From contig CACKJD010000001.1 of NCBI GenBank assembly GCA_902600485.1, positions 234,392 to 298,391 on the forward strand: a stretch of DNA of 64,000 bases. The letters are read 5' to 3'. Shown piece after piece: positions 21,240 through 30,132 of the stretch. The notes below the pieces were generated by a model. It ran no database searches. It was not told the DNA's origin and saw only the letters and a list, made by a program, of their open reading frames with translations. Both the position numbers and the translations under genes were made by a program. Source of the DNA: an uncultured Pelagibacteraceae bacterium (GTDB lineage Bacteria; Pseudomonadota; Alphaproteobacteria; Pelagibacterales; Pelagibacteraceae). How positions within the stretch are numbered: the stretch's first letter is position 1; each line of letters begins with the position of its first letter.

Positions 21240-22049
21240 CTATATAATTTTTAAAAAATTTTTAATTTTTTCTAACAACTCTTCATCAAATTCCATCATA
21301 TGGTCATCATCTTTTCTAAAATAACTTAACTTGGGTTCAGAAAACTTTTCGAACATTTCTTTTCCCATGCTGAAAGGGACAATTTTATCTTTGTCACCAT
21401 GCATTACCATTTTAGGAAAATTTATTTTATCAATTTTTTTTATCGATTCGTATTTATCTTTCAAAAGTATTTTTACTGGTAAATATGGATAATATATTTT
21501 TGATAATTTAACCATTGATGTAAAAGGCGACTCTAAAATTATTCCTGCAAAATTATGTTTTGATGCTAAATCAACAGCCACTGCTGTTCCTAACGACTCA
21601 CCATATAAAATTATGTCTTTGTCAGATACACCAATATTATTTAGCCATTTTTTTGCTGCCTCAGAATCTTTGTAAAGACCGATTTCATTTGGCTCACCCT
21701 CATTACCACTAAATCCTCTGTAAGCTATAATCAAATAGTTTAAATCAAGTTTTGAAATATCGTTTAATTTATAAATTCTATTTTGAAGATTTCCTGCATT
21801 ACCATGAAAAAATAGCAATGTTTTAAATTTTTTATTTTTTACATGATGCCAGCCTAAAAGTTTAAAATCTGAATTTATATAAACTTTTTCAATTTTATGA
21901 TTTAATTGATTTTCCTCAAGATAGTTATTTTCATTAGGGTGATACATTAATTTTCTCTGTGAAAGAAAAATAACGATTACAACCACTAGATAAATGACTG
22001 TTAAAGCTATAGCTAAATTTAAAATTATCATTGAAATTTTCTTATACAT
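21240..22049 (-). CDS. Membrane-anchored alpha/beta hydrolase (BEM46/YfhR-like)
   Basis: A 269-aa serine hydrolase with one N-terminal transmembrane helix (about 6-29). It has the FFHGNAGN oxyanion segment (81-88), nucleophile GESLG (Ser152), a MHGDKDKIVP acid motif and a C-terminal DDHMMEF His. This is the BEM46/ABHD13 type of membrane hydrolase, whose bacterial substrates are unknown. It ends three bases from ftsY tail to tail and overlaps the EamA gene upstream by eight bases. Confidence 0.85.
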   Translation of the reverse strand: MYKKISMIILNLAIALTVIYLVVVIVIFLSQRKLMYHPNENNYLEENQLNHKIEKVYINSDFKLLGWHHVKNKKFKTLLFFHGNAGNLQNRIYKLNDISKLDLNYLIIAYRGFSGNEGEPNEIGLYKDSEAAKKWLNNIGVSDKDIILYGESLGTAVAVDLASKHNFAGIILESPFTSMVKLSKIYYPYLPVKILLKDKYESIKKIDKINFPKMVMHGDKDKIVPFSMGKEMFEKFSEPKLSYFRKDDDHMMEFDEELLEKIKNFLKII

Positions 22050-22935
22050 TTTTTTTTTTATATTTTACTAAATAAACACCTAAAAATACTAATATTGTTC
22101 CATATACATGGAAAGTTTTTAAATTTTCACCAAAAAACAAAATTCCATAAAAAGCACCATACACAGTAAAAAGGTATAAAGTGAAACCAGTTGTAGTTGC
22201 TCCTAAATATTTTTGAGCATAGGTATACAAAGAAAATGCTATTATCCCTGGTGAGACTGCAGCAAATATTACCCAAATTATAAAGTTTGTATCAAACGTA
22301 GTACTTTTTATAAAAATTTCTTCAGTCAGATAAAAAGGTAATAAACTTAAAGCACCAAATAAAGATATTAGTGTAAAACGTTCAAATACTTTAAGCGATG
22401 ACTTCCAATAAAATAGAAAAATAGAGTATAAAGCCCAACCAATTGATGCTCCTAACATCCAGAGATCACCTTTGGTAAACATTAGTTCAATTAATGCTAA
22501 ATAATCTCCTTTGATAATAATAATTATAACTCCCAATAAACATGTTATTAGTCCTATTATTTTAAGTAAATTCATTTTTTCTTTAAAAAAAAAATAACTT
22601 ATTAAAATTATAAAAATTGGAGAAGAAGTATAAATTATACCCATATTTATTATTGTAGTAGTTTGACCTGCAATAAATGGAAAAGCTCCACAAACTCCGC
22701 ATCCCATAAAACCCAAAAAAAACAATTTCTTATATTCTTTAAGTATAATTTTTTTTTTAGAAAAAATTGTGTAATTAAAAATTAGAAGAATTAAAAAAAC
22801 TGTTAACCACCGCCAAAAAGCAAGAGATATTGGCGGTATGTATTCAACTCCACCTCTTGCAACTACAAGATTACTTGCCATAAATATTGGTTGAATTACT
22901 AATAAAGAATAAGCTAGAAGCTCTTTTTTAATCAC
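22042..22935 (-). CDS. EamA/DMT-family transporter
   Basis: A 297-aa protein of about ten hydrophobic segments in two repeated halves, typical of the drug/metabolite transporter (RhaT/YdcZ/EamA) family. The N-terminal half contains the usual ASNLVVARGGVEYIPPISLAFWRW region and the C-terminal half ends near YGTILVFLGVYLV. The start codon is GTG at 22935. Members export amino acids or other metabolites; the substrate cannot be told here. Confidence 0.85.
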   Translation of the reverse strand: MIKKELLAYSLLVIQPIFMASNLVVARGGVEYIPPISLAFWRWLTVFLILLIFNYTIFSKKKIILKEYKKLFFLGFMGCGVCGAFPFIAGQTTTIINMGIIYTSSPIFIILISYFFFKEKMNLLKIIGLITCLLGVIIIIIKGDYLALIELMFTKGDLWMLGASIGWALYSIFLFYWKSSLKVFERFTLISLFGALSLLPFYLTEEIFIKSTTFDTNFIIWVIFAAVSPGIIAFSLYTYAQKYLGATTTGFTLYLFTVYGAFYGILFFGENLKTFHVYGTILVFLGVYLVKYKKKNV

Positions 22936-22943
22936 GAAACGTG

Positions 22944-23120
22944 TTATGATTTATCGAAAAAAGATTCGTATATCATCATTACTATCGCTATACCCATTAA
23001 GATATATACTGGCAAAACATCCAAAAAACCAATCATCATAGATCTTGTTAGTGTTGTTGCAAGTCCAACTAAAAAAAATATTGCAAAACTTAGACCAATA
23101 ATAATTGTGATTTTATTCAT
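22944..23120 (-). CDS. Small hydrophobic protein, 58 aa
   Basis: A short reading frame that begins MNKITIIIGLSFAIFFLVG and ends ESFFDKS. Its ATG (23118-23120) overlaps the end of the amidase gene by eight bases, and it fills most of the gap before the EamA gene. It has two hydrophobic stretches (about 4-24 and 33-51) separated by a short polar piece, so it looks like a small membrane protein with two helices. I recognise no family. The coupling and length support it being real. Confidence 0.6.
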   Translation of the reverse strand: MNKITIIIGLSFAIFFLVGLATTLTRSMMIGFLDVLPVYILMGIAIVMMIYESFFDKS

Positions 23121-24450
23121 TAAATTTTTTGCTCTCCTTTTCCAGCCAGTTAGCTACACCTAAAAATCTGTTATCGTCATGCCTGTCGCCAACTAATTGG
23201 ACACCTAATGGTAAATTATTTTCTCCTTGAAGTAAAGGTAGAGAAATTGCTGGCGTATGCATATACGACCATACTCTATTAAAATCAGCACTTCCTGTAC
23301 TTTTTAAACCTTTGTCAGCTACACCAGTACTACATGGACTTAAGATTCCATGATAATCTTCGAATACCTCTTTATAAGACTCATAACTCCTCTCCATAAA
23401 GTCAACTGCATCTAAATATTCTTTAGCAGAATGCTTCATACCTTTTGAAATAGCTGATTGCATTTCCTTTGAAAGTTTTGATTTTGATTTTTTGTAATAA
23501 ACTTGAAAGTTATTAGCTAAATCAGTTTCATGTATTAATCTGTGGTATTTGTCTATATCCTTAAAGTATGAAGGAGTATCAAATACTTCAATATTTTTTT
23601 TAAAAGATTTTATAAAATATTCAAATGCCTCTCTGGATTTTTTATCAACTTTCTTCCAACTATCTGTCTTATAAAAAATGAACTTTGGATCAAACATAGG
23701 TCCTTTTTTACACTCGTCTAACATAAATTCTGAGGAGTAATGTATGGTCGCTTTATCGTAAGAGTCTTTTTTAATTAACACTTTCGCAAGTAGTGCAACA
23801 TCTTCTACGGTCCTTCCAAAAACTCCTATATGGTCAAGATTATACGAAGTTCTTAAAACTCCATTACGTGAAATTAATCCATAACTTGGTTTGTAACCAA
23901 CGACACCACAGTAAGACGCTGGTCTAATCACTGAACCTCCTGTTTGAGAACCAATTGATAAAGGCGCCATATGAGAAGCTATAACAGCTGCTGACCCACT
24001 AGAAGATCCACCTGGAGTTCTTGAATAATCGTGAGGATTTGTTGTTTTAGGTGGAGCAAGGTAAGCTAATTCAGAAGTATTTGTTTTTCCCATGATTAAT
24101 GCTCCTGCTGATTTAAGCAAATCTACTACCTCTGCATTTTGTGACTCTGTTTTTCCTTTTCTTAAAACAGTTCCACACTCAGTTGGCATATCATATGTTC
24201 CTATTATATCTTTTAGTGCTACCGGAATTCCATGAAGAGGCCCTACGGGTTTGCCCGACCTTCTATGATTGTCTGCTTCTTCTGCTTTTTCTAGAAGTAG
24301 TTTTTTATCAAAATGGGCCCAAGCTTTTACATCTTTTTCAAATTTATCTATTTGCTCAATGTATGATTTACACAAATCAACAGAGTTTAGATCAGATTTT
24401 TTTATTTTTTCTGCTATTTCAGAGACAGTTAATTGAAATATATTGGACAT
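23113..24450 (-). CDS. Amidase signature family protein
   Basis: A 445-aa amidase-signature hydrolase. The Ser-cisSer-Lys triad is visible: Lys80 in GIPVALKD, the TPGGSSSGSAA motif (cis-Ser near 149-150) and the nucleophile Ser173 in TGGSVIRPAS. It resembles GatA, but no gatB or gatC is adjacent and the C-terminal half differs, so it is more likely a catabolic amidase. Six bases separate it from the TRAP permease upstream, suggesting that it acts on the transported compound. Confidence 0.87.
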   Translation of the reverse strand: MSNIFQLTVSEIAEKIKKSDLNSVDLCKSYIEQIDKFEKDVKAWAHFDKKLLLEKAEEADNHRRSGKPVGPLHGIPVALKDIIGTYDMPTECGTVLRKGKTESQNAEVVDLLKSAGALIMGKTNTSELAYLAPPKTTNPHDYSRTPGGSSSGSAAVIASHMAPLSIGSQTGGSVIRPASYCGVVGYKPSYGLISRNGVLRTSYNLDHIGVFGRTVEDVALLAKVLIKKDSYDKATIHYSSEFMLDECKKGPMFDPKFIFYKTDSWKKVDKKSREAFEYFIKSFKKNIEVFDTPSYFKDIDKYHRLIHETDLANNFQVYYKKSKSKLSKEMQSAISKGMKHSAKEYLDAVDFMERSYESYKEVFEDYHGILSPCSTGVADKGLKSTGSADFNRVWSYMHTPAISLPLLQGENNLPLGVQLVGDRHDDNRFLGVANWLEKESKKFNE

Positions 24451-24456
24451 TAAAAT

Positions 24457-25818
24457 TTATTCTGCGAATAAAACATCTGGTAACCATAAAGCGATACCAG
24501 GAAACATATACATTAAAACCATTGCAAATATTACTATTCCAAGAAAAGGCATTATGCCTCTAAAGATTTGCATTAATTCAACGTTTCTACTTTGCACACC
24601 CTTTAAATAATAAGCCGACATTGCCATCGGTGGAGTTAGAAAAGATGTTTGCAAATTTAAAGCTATTAACATTGCAAAAAAATACGGGTTTACTCCAAAA
24701 AATTCTACTAGCGGTAAAAATATTGGGACAAATATAATTAAAATTTCAGTCCACTCTAGTGGCCAACCAAGTAAAAATATTATAATTTGTGTGATAACTA
24801 AAAATTGCCAAGGTTGAATATCCATTGATTTAAAAAATTCTTCAAAAACTTCATGGCCGCCTAAATATGAGAAAACTGATGCAAATGTCCAAGATCCAAC
24901 GAATAACCACATAATCATTGCACTTGTTTTGGCTGTTAGAAAAACAGATTCTTTAAAATTTTTCCATTTTAATGACTTATAAAAAAAAGATAAAATTAAA
25001 GCTCCAAATGCTCCTACTGCGGCCGCCTCTGCTGGAGTAGCTAGTCCTCCTAAAATTGTACCTAAAACTAAAATTATTAATGAGAACAATGGAACAAAAG
25101 AAACTAGAACTTCTTTTAAAATTACTGATCTTGGCGGAATTTCTTCTGCTGCGGGCTTAGGTGCTAAAGACGGATTGAAATATGCTCTTATAATTACATA
25201 TAAAATATAAAGGCCTGCTAACATTAAGCCAGGAAATATAGCGGCAGCAAAAAGTCTTAGTGGGGATAATTGAGCTATTACTGCATATACAATTAACATA
25301 ATACTTGGAGGTATTAAAATTCCCAGACATCCTCCTGAACATATAACTCCGGATGCAAATTTTTTATCATATCCAGCTCTTATCATTGCTGGCCAAGCTA
25401 AAAGACCCATTAAAGTTACAACTGCTCCAATTATTCCTGTTGCTGTAGAAAATAATGCACATGTTACAAGTGCTGCAACAGCCATTGATGCTGGTAGTCT
25501 ATGAGAAGCAAGTCTTATAGCAAAAAACAATTTTGCTACTATCCCAGCTCTTTCAACTAAGTAACCCATAAATAAAAATAAAGGAACTGCAGTTAAAACT
25601 GTATTATCCATTATGGTGTAAGTATTTTGGACTAATAAAGAAAATATCCGATTATCAAGCAGATGATCCATCCTAGTTGGATCAAAATAAGCGTAATATC
25701 CAAACCCAACACCCATAGCTAGCAGAGTGAATGCAATTGGGAAACCTAAAAGAACTGCAAATAAAAATAAGCTCATCATTAATATTGCAATTTCTGGATT
25801 TGTTAATTCAAATAACAT
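24457..25818 (-). CDS. TRAP transporter large permease (DctM)
   Basis: The 453-aa large membrane subunit of a tripartite ATP-independent periplasmic transporter, with about 12 hydrophobic segments. It contains the DctM-family features of a GFPIAFTLLAMGVGFG-type N-terminus and a GGCLGILIPPSIMLIVYA loop in the middle. It overlaps the small permease gene by 11 bases. Sodium-driven import of an organic acid is the known family role. Confidence 0.94.
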   Translation of the reverse strand: MLFELTNPEIAILMMSLFLFAVLLGFPIAFTLLAMGVGFGYYAYFDPTRMDHLLDNRIFSLLVQNTYTIMDNTVLTAVPLFLFMGYLVERAGIVAKLFFAIRLASHRLPASMAVAALVTCALFSTATGIIGAVVTLMGLLAWPAMIRAGYDKKFASGVICSGGCLGILIPPSIMLIVYAVIAQLSPLRLFAAAIFPGLMLAGLYILYVIIRAYFNPSLAPKPAAEEIPPRSVILKEVLVSFVPLFSLIILVLGTILGGLATPAEAAAVGAFGALILSFFYKSLKWKNFKESVFLTAKTSAMIMWLFVGSWTFASVFSYLGGHEVFEEFFKSMDIQPWQFLVITQIIIFLLGWPLEWTEILIIFVPIFLPLVEFFGVNPYFFAMLIALNLQTSFLTPPMAMSAYYLKGVQSRNVELMQIFRGIMPFLGIVIFAMVLMYMFPGIALWLPDVLFAE

Positions 25819-26395
25819 CAGCTTTTTCGTCTTTCTGAGATGTTCTCATTAATATTTTTTCAGTTTCTTCAGCACCTGCTGACATTCTCTCCGGCCAATG
25901 ACCTGTTTTAATACAGATGATCGCTCTACAAACTTCGCTAATTCCTTGGATCGTTAATAAAAGTCCTGACAGTGGTATTATGGATTTTGCCATATAAATT
26001 TGTATTTGTGCTGGACTATTCCAACTAGTTTCTTTAATTTTCCATGCTAATGCTGCATATTCGTATCCATAAAATACTAGAGCCAAAATTCCAGGAAAGA
26101 AAAAAATAAAATATAAAATTAAATCAATCCAGCCCTGAACTTTTGTAGGAAACAATCTATAAATAACATCTCCTCTAACATGTGCCTCTGTTGACAAACA
26201 ATAAGCACCTGCCATCATAAAAATTGCACCATACATTTGTAAACTAAAGTCAAAATTCCAAAGTGTAGGGCTATTAAAAGCGTAAGCCATTATTACTTCA
26301 TAGCAAGTTCCACCCATAAGTATAACTATGCACCATGAAAAGGCTTTACCCATTGATGCACTTAGTGTGTCTGCAAATTTTATGAAAGATTTCAT
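25808..26395 (-). CDS. TRAP transporter small permease (DctQ)
   Basis: The four-helix small membrane subunit of the TRAP transporter, 195 aa. It has the CLSTEAHVRGDVIYRLFP segment between its second and third helices, typical of the DctQ family. It lies between the binding-protein gene, separated by a terminator-like hairpin, and dctM. Confidence 0.92.
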   Translation of the reverse strand: MKSFIKFADTLSASMGKAFSWCIVILMGGTCYEVIMAYAFNSPTLWNFDFSLQMYGAIFMMAGAYCLSTEAHVRGDVIYRLFPTKVQGWIDLILYFIFFFPGILALVFYGYEYAALAWKIKETSWNSPAQIQIYMAKSIIPLSGLLLTIQGISEVCRAIICIKTGHWPERMSAGAEETEKILMRTSQKDEKADVI

Positions 26396-26432
26396 AATGT
26401 TACTTTACGTTAAATTCTATCTATTAATCAAA

Positions 26433-26462
26433 CAAAAAAAAAGGGGGCCAATGGCCCCCTTA
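26433..26462 (-). terminator. Intrinsic terminator/attenuator after dctP
   Basis: On the minus strand a GGGGGCC-ATT-GGCCCCC hairpin (26443-26459) is followed by an uninterrupted run of nine T residues (26434-26442). It is a textbook intrinsic terminator right after the binding-protein gene and before the permease genes. It probably lets part of transcription through, so the binding protein is made in excess. Confidence 0.9.
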
Positions 26463-26480
26463 ATTAAGATTATATCTTGA

Positions 26481-27635
26481 TTATATTTTTACTTTAGCAA
26501 TTGGTCCAAACTCATTTTCATATGCTAACTTGTAATTAGGCTGATTCATCAGCAAGTATTTCATTACTCTCTTAGCGTATGCTTTTTGAGAATCGACGAT
26601 TTTCTTAAAGAAAGGATCTTTCTTATTGAAATCACCGATAACTTTATCCCAACCTTTTAACTGTTGAGCTAAAATTTCATCTGAAGTTTGGTAAACATTT
26701 ACTTTATGTTGATTCATTAATTTAGATAAATCAGCTGAATATCTAACTAATGCTTTAAAGTAGTTATCTGTGTTTGCAGCGTAAGCAGCATTTTTCAATA
26801 TTGCTTTGTTTGCTGGTGACAGACTATTAAATGTTTTATTGTTAATTGGTATTTCAAACATCTCTTGAGATTGGTGGAAACTTCCTAAGTGATAATGCTT
26901 AGAAACATCTTGCATACCAAACTGAGAGTCTGAAGTTGGGTTGTTAAACTCAGCTGCTTCAATCAAACCAGTTTTCATAGCTGGTTGGATTTCACCACCT
27001 GGTAACTGTCTTACGACCATTCCCATTGCAGTAAGAACGTTAGTAGCAAGACCAACTGTTCTGTACTTCATACCTTTAACGTCAGATACTTTTGTTACGT
27101 TCTTTTTAAACCAACCGAAAGGTTGTGCTGGCATAGGCATGTGGAATACACCTGTGTAATCGAAACCAACTTTTGCAAGTGTTTCTTCATACAGTTTTCT
27201 TCCGCCACCGTACTCCATCCATCCCATTACTTCTTGAGATGACATACCGTATGATGGTCCAGTACCAAATAATGATGCTGCTGGATTTTTACCATACCAA
27301 TAAGCAGTTACCCAGTGTCCCATATCTACAGCACCTGAGCTTACCGCTTGACCGATCTCACTAGTCTTTACAACTGCTCCAACTGGTTGAAGATCGATTT
27401 TTAAAGAACCGCCAGACATGTCGCTAACCATTTTGCAATAGTCTCCTGCCATTTCAAAAAAGATGTTAGCACCACTTGGCCATGCAGCTTGCATTTTTAG
27501 AGTTTGTGGAGCTCCGAATGCAATGTTTGGCATTGCTACTGCTGCTGTTGCTGCTGCACCAGTTGCTGCCGCTGCCTTAAAGAACTTACGTCTTGAAGGA
27601 ATTTTTCCCTTCAATGATTTTTTTTCTTTAATCAT
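26481..27635 (-). CDS. TRAP transporter substrate-binding protein (DctP)
   Basis: Periplasmic solute receptor of the TRAP system, 384 aa. The N-terminus has a twin-arginine-type signal (SRRKFFKAAAATGAAATAA) with a cleavage site near residue 41 (AFG-AP). The mature part has the DctP fold markers, including the conserved MKYRTVG segment with its ligand Arg. It resembles the mannitol/chloroaromatic or keto-acid branch rather than DctP for C4-dicarboxylates. The substrate is unknown; nearby hydroxyacid oxidases suggest a small hydroxy- or keto-acid. Confidence 0.92.
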   Translation of the reverse strand: MIKEKKSLKGKIPSRRKFFKAAAATGAAATAAVAMPNIAFGAPQTLKMQAAWPSGANIFFEMAGDYCKMVSDMSGGSLKIDLQPVGAVVKTSEIGQAVSSGAVDMGHWVTAYWYGKNPAASLFGTGPSYGMSSQEVMGWMEYGGGRKLYEETLAKVGFDYTGVFHMPMPAQPFGWFKKNVTKVSDVKGMKYRTVGLATNVLTAMGMVVRQLPGGEIQPAMKTGLIEAAEFNNPTSDSQFGMQDVSKHYHLGSFHQSQEMFEIPINNKTFNSLSPANKAILKNAAYAANTDNYFKALVRYSADLSKLMNQHKVNVYQTSDEILAQQLKGWDKVIGDFNKKDPFFKKIVDSQKAYAKRVMKYLLMNQPNYKLAYENEFGPIAKVKI

Positions 27636-27641
27636 TTATTT

Positions 27642-27646
27642 CTCCT
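27642..27646 (-). promoter_or_regulatory. Strong Shine-Dalgarno of dctP
   Basis: On the minus strand AGGAG sits six bases before the dctP ATG. Most genes in this window have weak or no recognisable Shine-Dalgarno sequences, so this one marks a highly translated binding protein. Confidence 0.75.
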
Positions 27647-27753
27647 CTATTAGTTAATTAACTTGACATTATTAAAGCACAAAATGAACTTGGAGTCTTA
27701 GGTTAAAATTGTTCTAAACTTAATTATTTACAACTATTGGTAGTATAAATTTA

Positions 27754-28707
27754 TCAATTTACTTTATTTTTGCAGCTACCCGTTTTGAAAAATTCCTCAA
27801 TGTTATCGATAGCAAGATTAGCCATGGCTGTTCTAGTTTCTTTAGTTGCACTTCCAAGATGAGGTAGTATGAAAACACTTTTATGTTTAAGATATCCTGG
27901 GTTTAAATTAGGTTCGTTTTTATAAACATCTAAACCAGCTGCATAAACTTTTCTTCTATCTAATGCATCAAGTAAAGCTTCATCATCTACTATATCTCCT
28001 CTAGCTACATTAGTTACTACTGCACCCTTTGGTAAATACTCCAAAGTTTCTTTATTTATAAGATTAATTGTTTCTTTTGATGCTGGGCAACATACAGATA
28101 GTACGTCTGAAACTTCCATTAAACTTTTTAGATTATCATGATAAGTAGCCCCTTGTTCTTTATCAGAGCTCAATTTAGATCTATTGTGATAATGTATTAT
28201 CATACCAAGCGACTTTGCTATCTTAGCAATTTTTTGACCAATACGTCCCATCCCTAAAATTCCTAACCTTGATCCAGTTAATTGTTTGCCAATTAAATAG
28301 TCTGCAGACCATTTCCAATTAGACTCTTTTGCTGCTTGAATACCTTCGCTAGCCCTTCTACAAGCTCCTAGGATTAACAATATTCCTATTTCAGCTGTAG
28401 CATCTGTTAAAACATCTGGTGTGTTTGTCACTGCTATATTTCTTTTTTTAGCAGCTACTAAATCAATATTACCAAATCCTACTGCAAAATTTGATAAAAT
28501 TTTTATACTCTCTGGTAATTTATTGATAGTTGCCTCATCCATTTTATCAGTTAGCGATGTTAATATTCCATCACAACCTTGACTTAATTCCACTAATTTA
28601 GATTGAGAATAAAGTTCATCATTCAAATTCAGTTTAGCCTCCCACAACTTCGAGGCTTTTTCCTCATTTGATCTTAGAAGTTTTCTGGTAATTAAAATTT
28701 TTTTCAT
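27754..28707 (-). CDS. D-2-hydroxyacid dehydrogenase (GhrB/GyaR-like)
   Basis: NAD(P)-dependent reduction of glyoxylate or hydroxypyruvate, or oxidation of the corresponding D-hydroxyacid. The Rossmann motif LGILGMGRIGQKIAK lies near 150. The catalytic Arg is in NVARGDIVDDEALLDAL and the His in LPHLGSATKETR. The length of 317 aa is standard. It is the last of five co-directional hydroxyacid/amino-acid genes and follows the FAD oxidase by eight bases. Exact substrate unresolved. Confidence 0.88.
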   Translation of the reverse strand: MKKILITRKLLRSNEEKASKLWEAKLNLNDELYSQSKLVELSQGCDGILTSLTDKMDEATINKLPESIKILSNFAVGFGNIDLVAAKKRNIAVTNTPDVLTDATAEIGILLILGACRRASEGIQAAKESNWKWSADYLIGKQLTGSRLGILGMGRIGQKIAKIAKSLGMIIHYHNRSKLSSDKEQGATYHDNLKSLMEVSDVLSVCCPASKETINLINKETLEYLPKGAVVTNVARGDIVDDEALLDALDRRKVYAAGLDVYKNEPNLNPGYLKHKSVFILPHLGSATKETRTAMANLAIDNIEEFFKTGSCKNKVN

Positions 28708-28715
28708 TCAACTTA

Positions 28716-30089
28716 TTAATTTAAGTCAAAAATCTTACCAGGATTCATTATATTGTTTGGATCAATGGTTCTTTTGATAGATTTCATAACAGGTAAATTA
28801 TCACCATGTTCTTTAAGAAGGTAATCTTTTTTATGAAGCCCAACTCCATGTTCTCCAGTAATTGTACCTTCTAATTCCAATGTTTTTTCTATAAGAATAT
28901 CACTAAATTTTCGTATTTTTTGATAGGTCTCTTTTTTTTCTGGATCATAAGGTAGTAAAACATGGAAATTACCATCACCAAGGTGACCAACCATTGGTGC
29001 TCTTAAACCAAATTTTTTAGCCTCAGCATCCGCAAAGTTAACACATTCCGTTATTTTAGAAATTGGTAAACAAACATCAGTTGAATACACTCTGCCATTA
29101 TTTATTTGCGCTTTAACAGAATAATAGACATCATGTCTTGCCTTCCATAGCTTATTTCTATCCGTTAAATCTTTTGCCCATTTAAAGGAGCTTCCATTGT
29201 TATTTTTTGATATTTCTTCGACAATATCGATTGACTCTTTATTAGAAGTTTCTGATCCATGGAATTCAAAAAATAAAGTCGGTGTAGCTTCTACGTCTTT
29301 TAATTTAGAGTATTCTATACTAATTTCCATTTGATCTTTATTAAGCATTTCAATTCTTGCAATTGGAATACCATACTGAATTACCTCTTGTGCAGTTTTA
29401 ACTGCATCCTCTAGAGTTTTAAAGTGACATACAGCACTCATAATACTTTCTGGGATTGGTGACAATCTTAGCTGGATCTCCGTAATAACTCCGAGAGTAC
29501 CTTCTGAACCAATAAATAAGTTGGTTAAATTATATCCAGCTGAAGTTTTTTTTGTTCTACTCCCAGTTTTTATTATATCTCCATTTGGTAAAACAACTGT
29601 TAATCCGGTTATAACAGTTTTCATAGTTCCATATTTAACTGCCATTGTTCCTGACGCTGAAGTAGAGGCCATTCCACCTATTGCTGCATTTGCACCTGGA
29701 TCGATTGGAAAAAATACCCCATCTTCCCTTAAATAGTCATTCAATTGTTCTCTAGTTACACATGCCTGAACTTTGCAATCAAAATCTTCTACGTTTACAC
29801 TTAGTACTTTGTTCATTTTTTCAAGAGAAATTGTAATTCCTTGATCGTTCCCAACAACATTTCCTTCTAAAGAGGTCCCTGTTCCAAAAGGAACAACAGG
29901 TATCTTATGTTGGTTGCATAATTTTAATATTTTGGAAACTTCTTCATTAGTTTCTGGAAATACTACAGCCTTAGATAAAATTGGATCATAAGTGTCTTCT
30001 CCTCTTGCATAATTCAATCTTGTGGCCTCCGACTCAGAAAATCTAGAATTTAGTATTTTTTTTAATTCGGACTGAAGTTCGCTATTCAT
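28716..30089 (-). CDS. FAD-linked hydroxyacid oxidase (GlcD / D-lactate dehydrogenase type)
   Basis: A 457-aa flavoprotein with an FAD-binding PCMH domain (VPFGTGTSLEGNVVG, then AIGGMASTSASGTMAVKYGT) and a C-terminal FAD-oxidase domain ending in TGEHGVGLHKKDYL and IDPNNIMNPGKIF. It oxidises D-2-hydroxyacids such as glycolate or D-lactate. Partners glcE and glcF are not adjacent, which favours a stand-alone D-lactate-type enzyme over a GlcDEF complex. Confidence 0.88.
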   Translation of the reverse strand: MNSELQSELKKILNSRFSESEATRLNYARGEDTYDPILSKAVVFPETNEEVSKILKLCNQHKIPVVPFGTGTSLEGNVVGNDQGITISLEKMNKVLSVNVEDFDCKVQACVTREQLNDYLREDGVFFPIDPGANAAIGGMASTSASGTMAVKYGTMKTVITGLTVVLPNGDIIKTGSRTKKTSAGYNLTNLFIGSEGTLGVITEIQLRLSPIPESIMSAVCHFKTLEDAVKTAQEVIQYGIPIARIEMLNKDQMEISIEYSKLKDVEATPTLFFEFHGSETSNKESIDIVEEISKNNNGSSFKWAKDLTDRNKLWKARHDVYYSVKAQINNGRVYSTDVCLPISKITECVNFADAEAKKFGLRAPMVGHLGDGNFHVLLPYDPEKKETYQKIRKFSDILIEKTLELEGTITGEHGVGLHKKDYLLKEHGDNLPVMKSIKRTIDPNNIMNPGKIFDLN

Positions 30090-30132
30090 ATGTTAATGAT
30101 ACTATATTAATCTTACAAAAAAAATACTTAAA

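Noticed and set aside
24141..24563. 140-aa plus-strand frame opposite the amidase and dctM genes
   Set aside because: It lies antisense to well-supported genes, has no recognisable domain and a low-complexity Leu/Phe composition; it is a shadow of the AT-rich coding strand.
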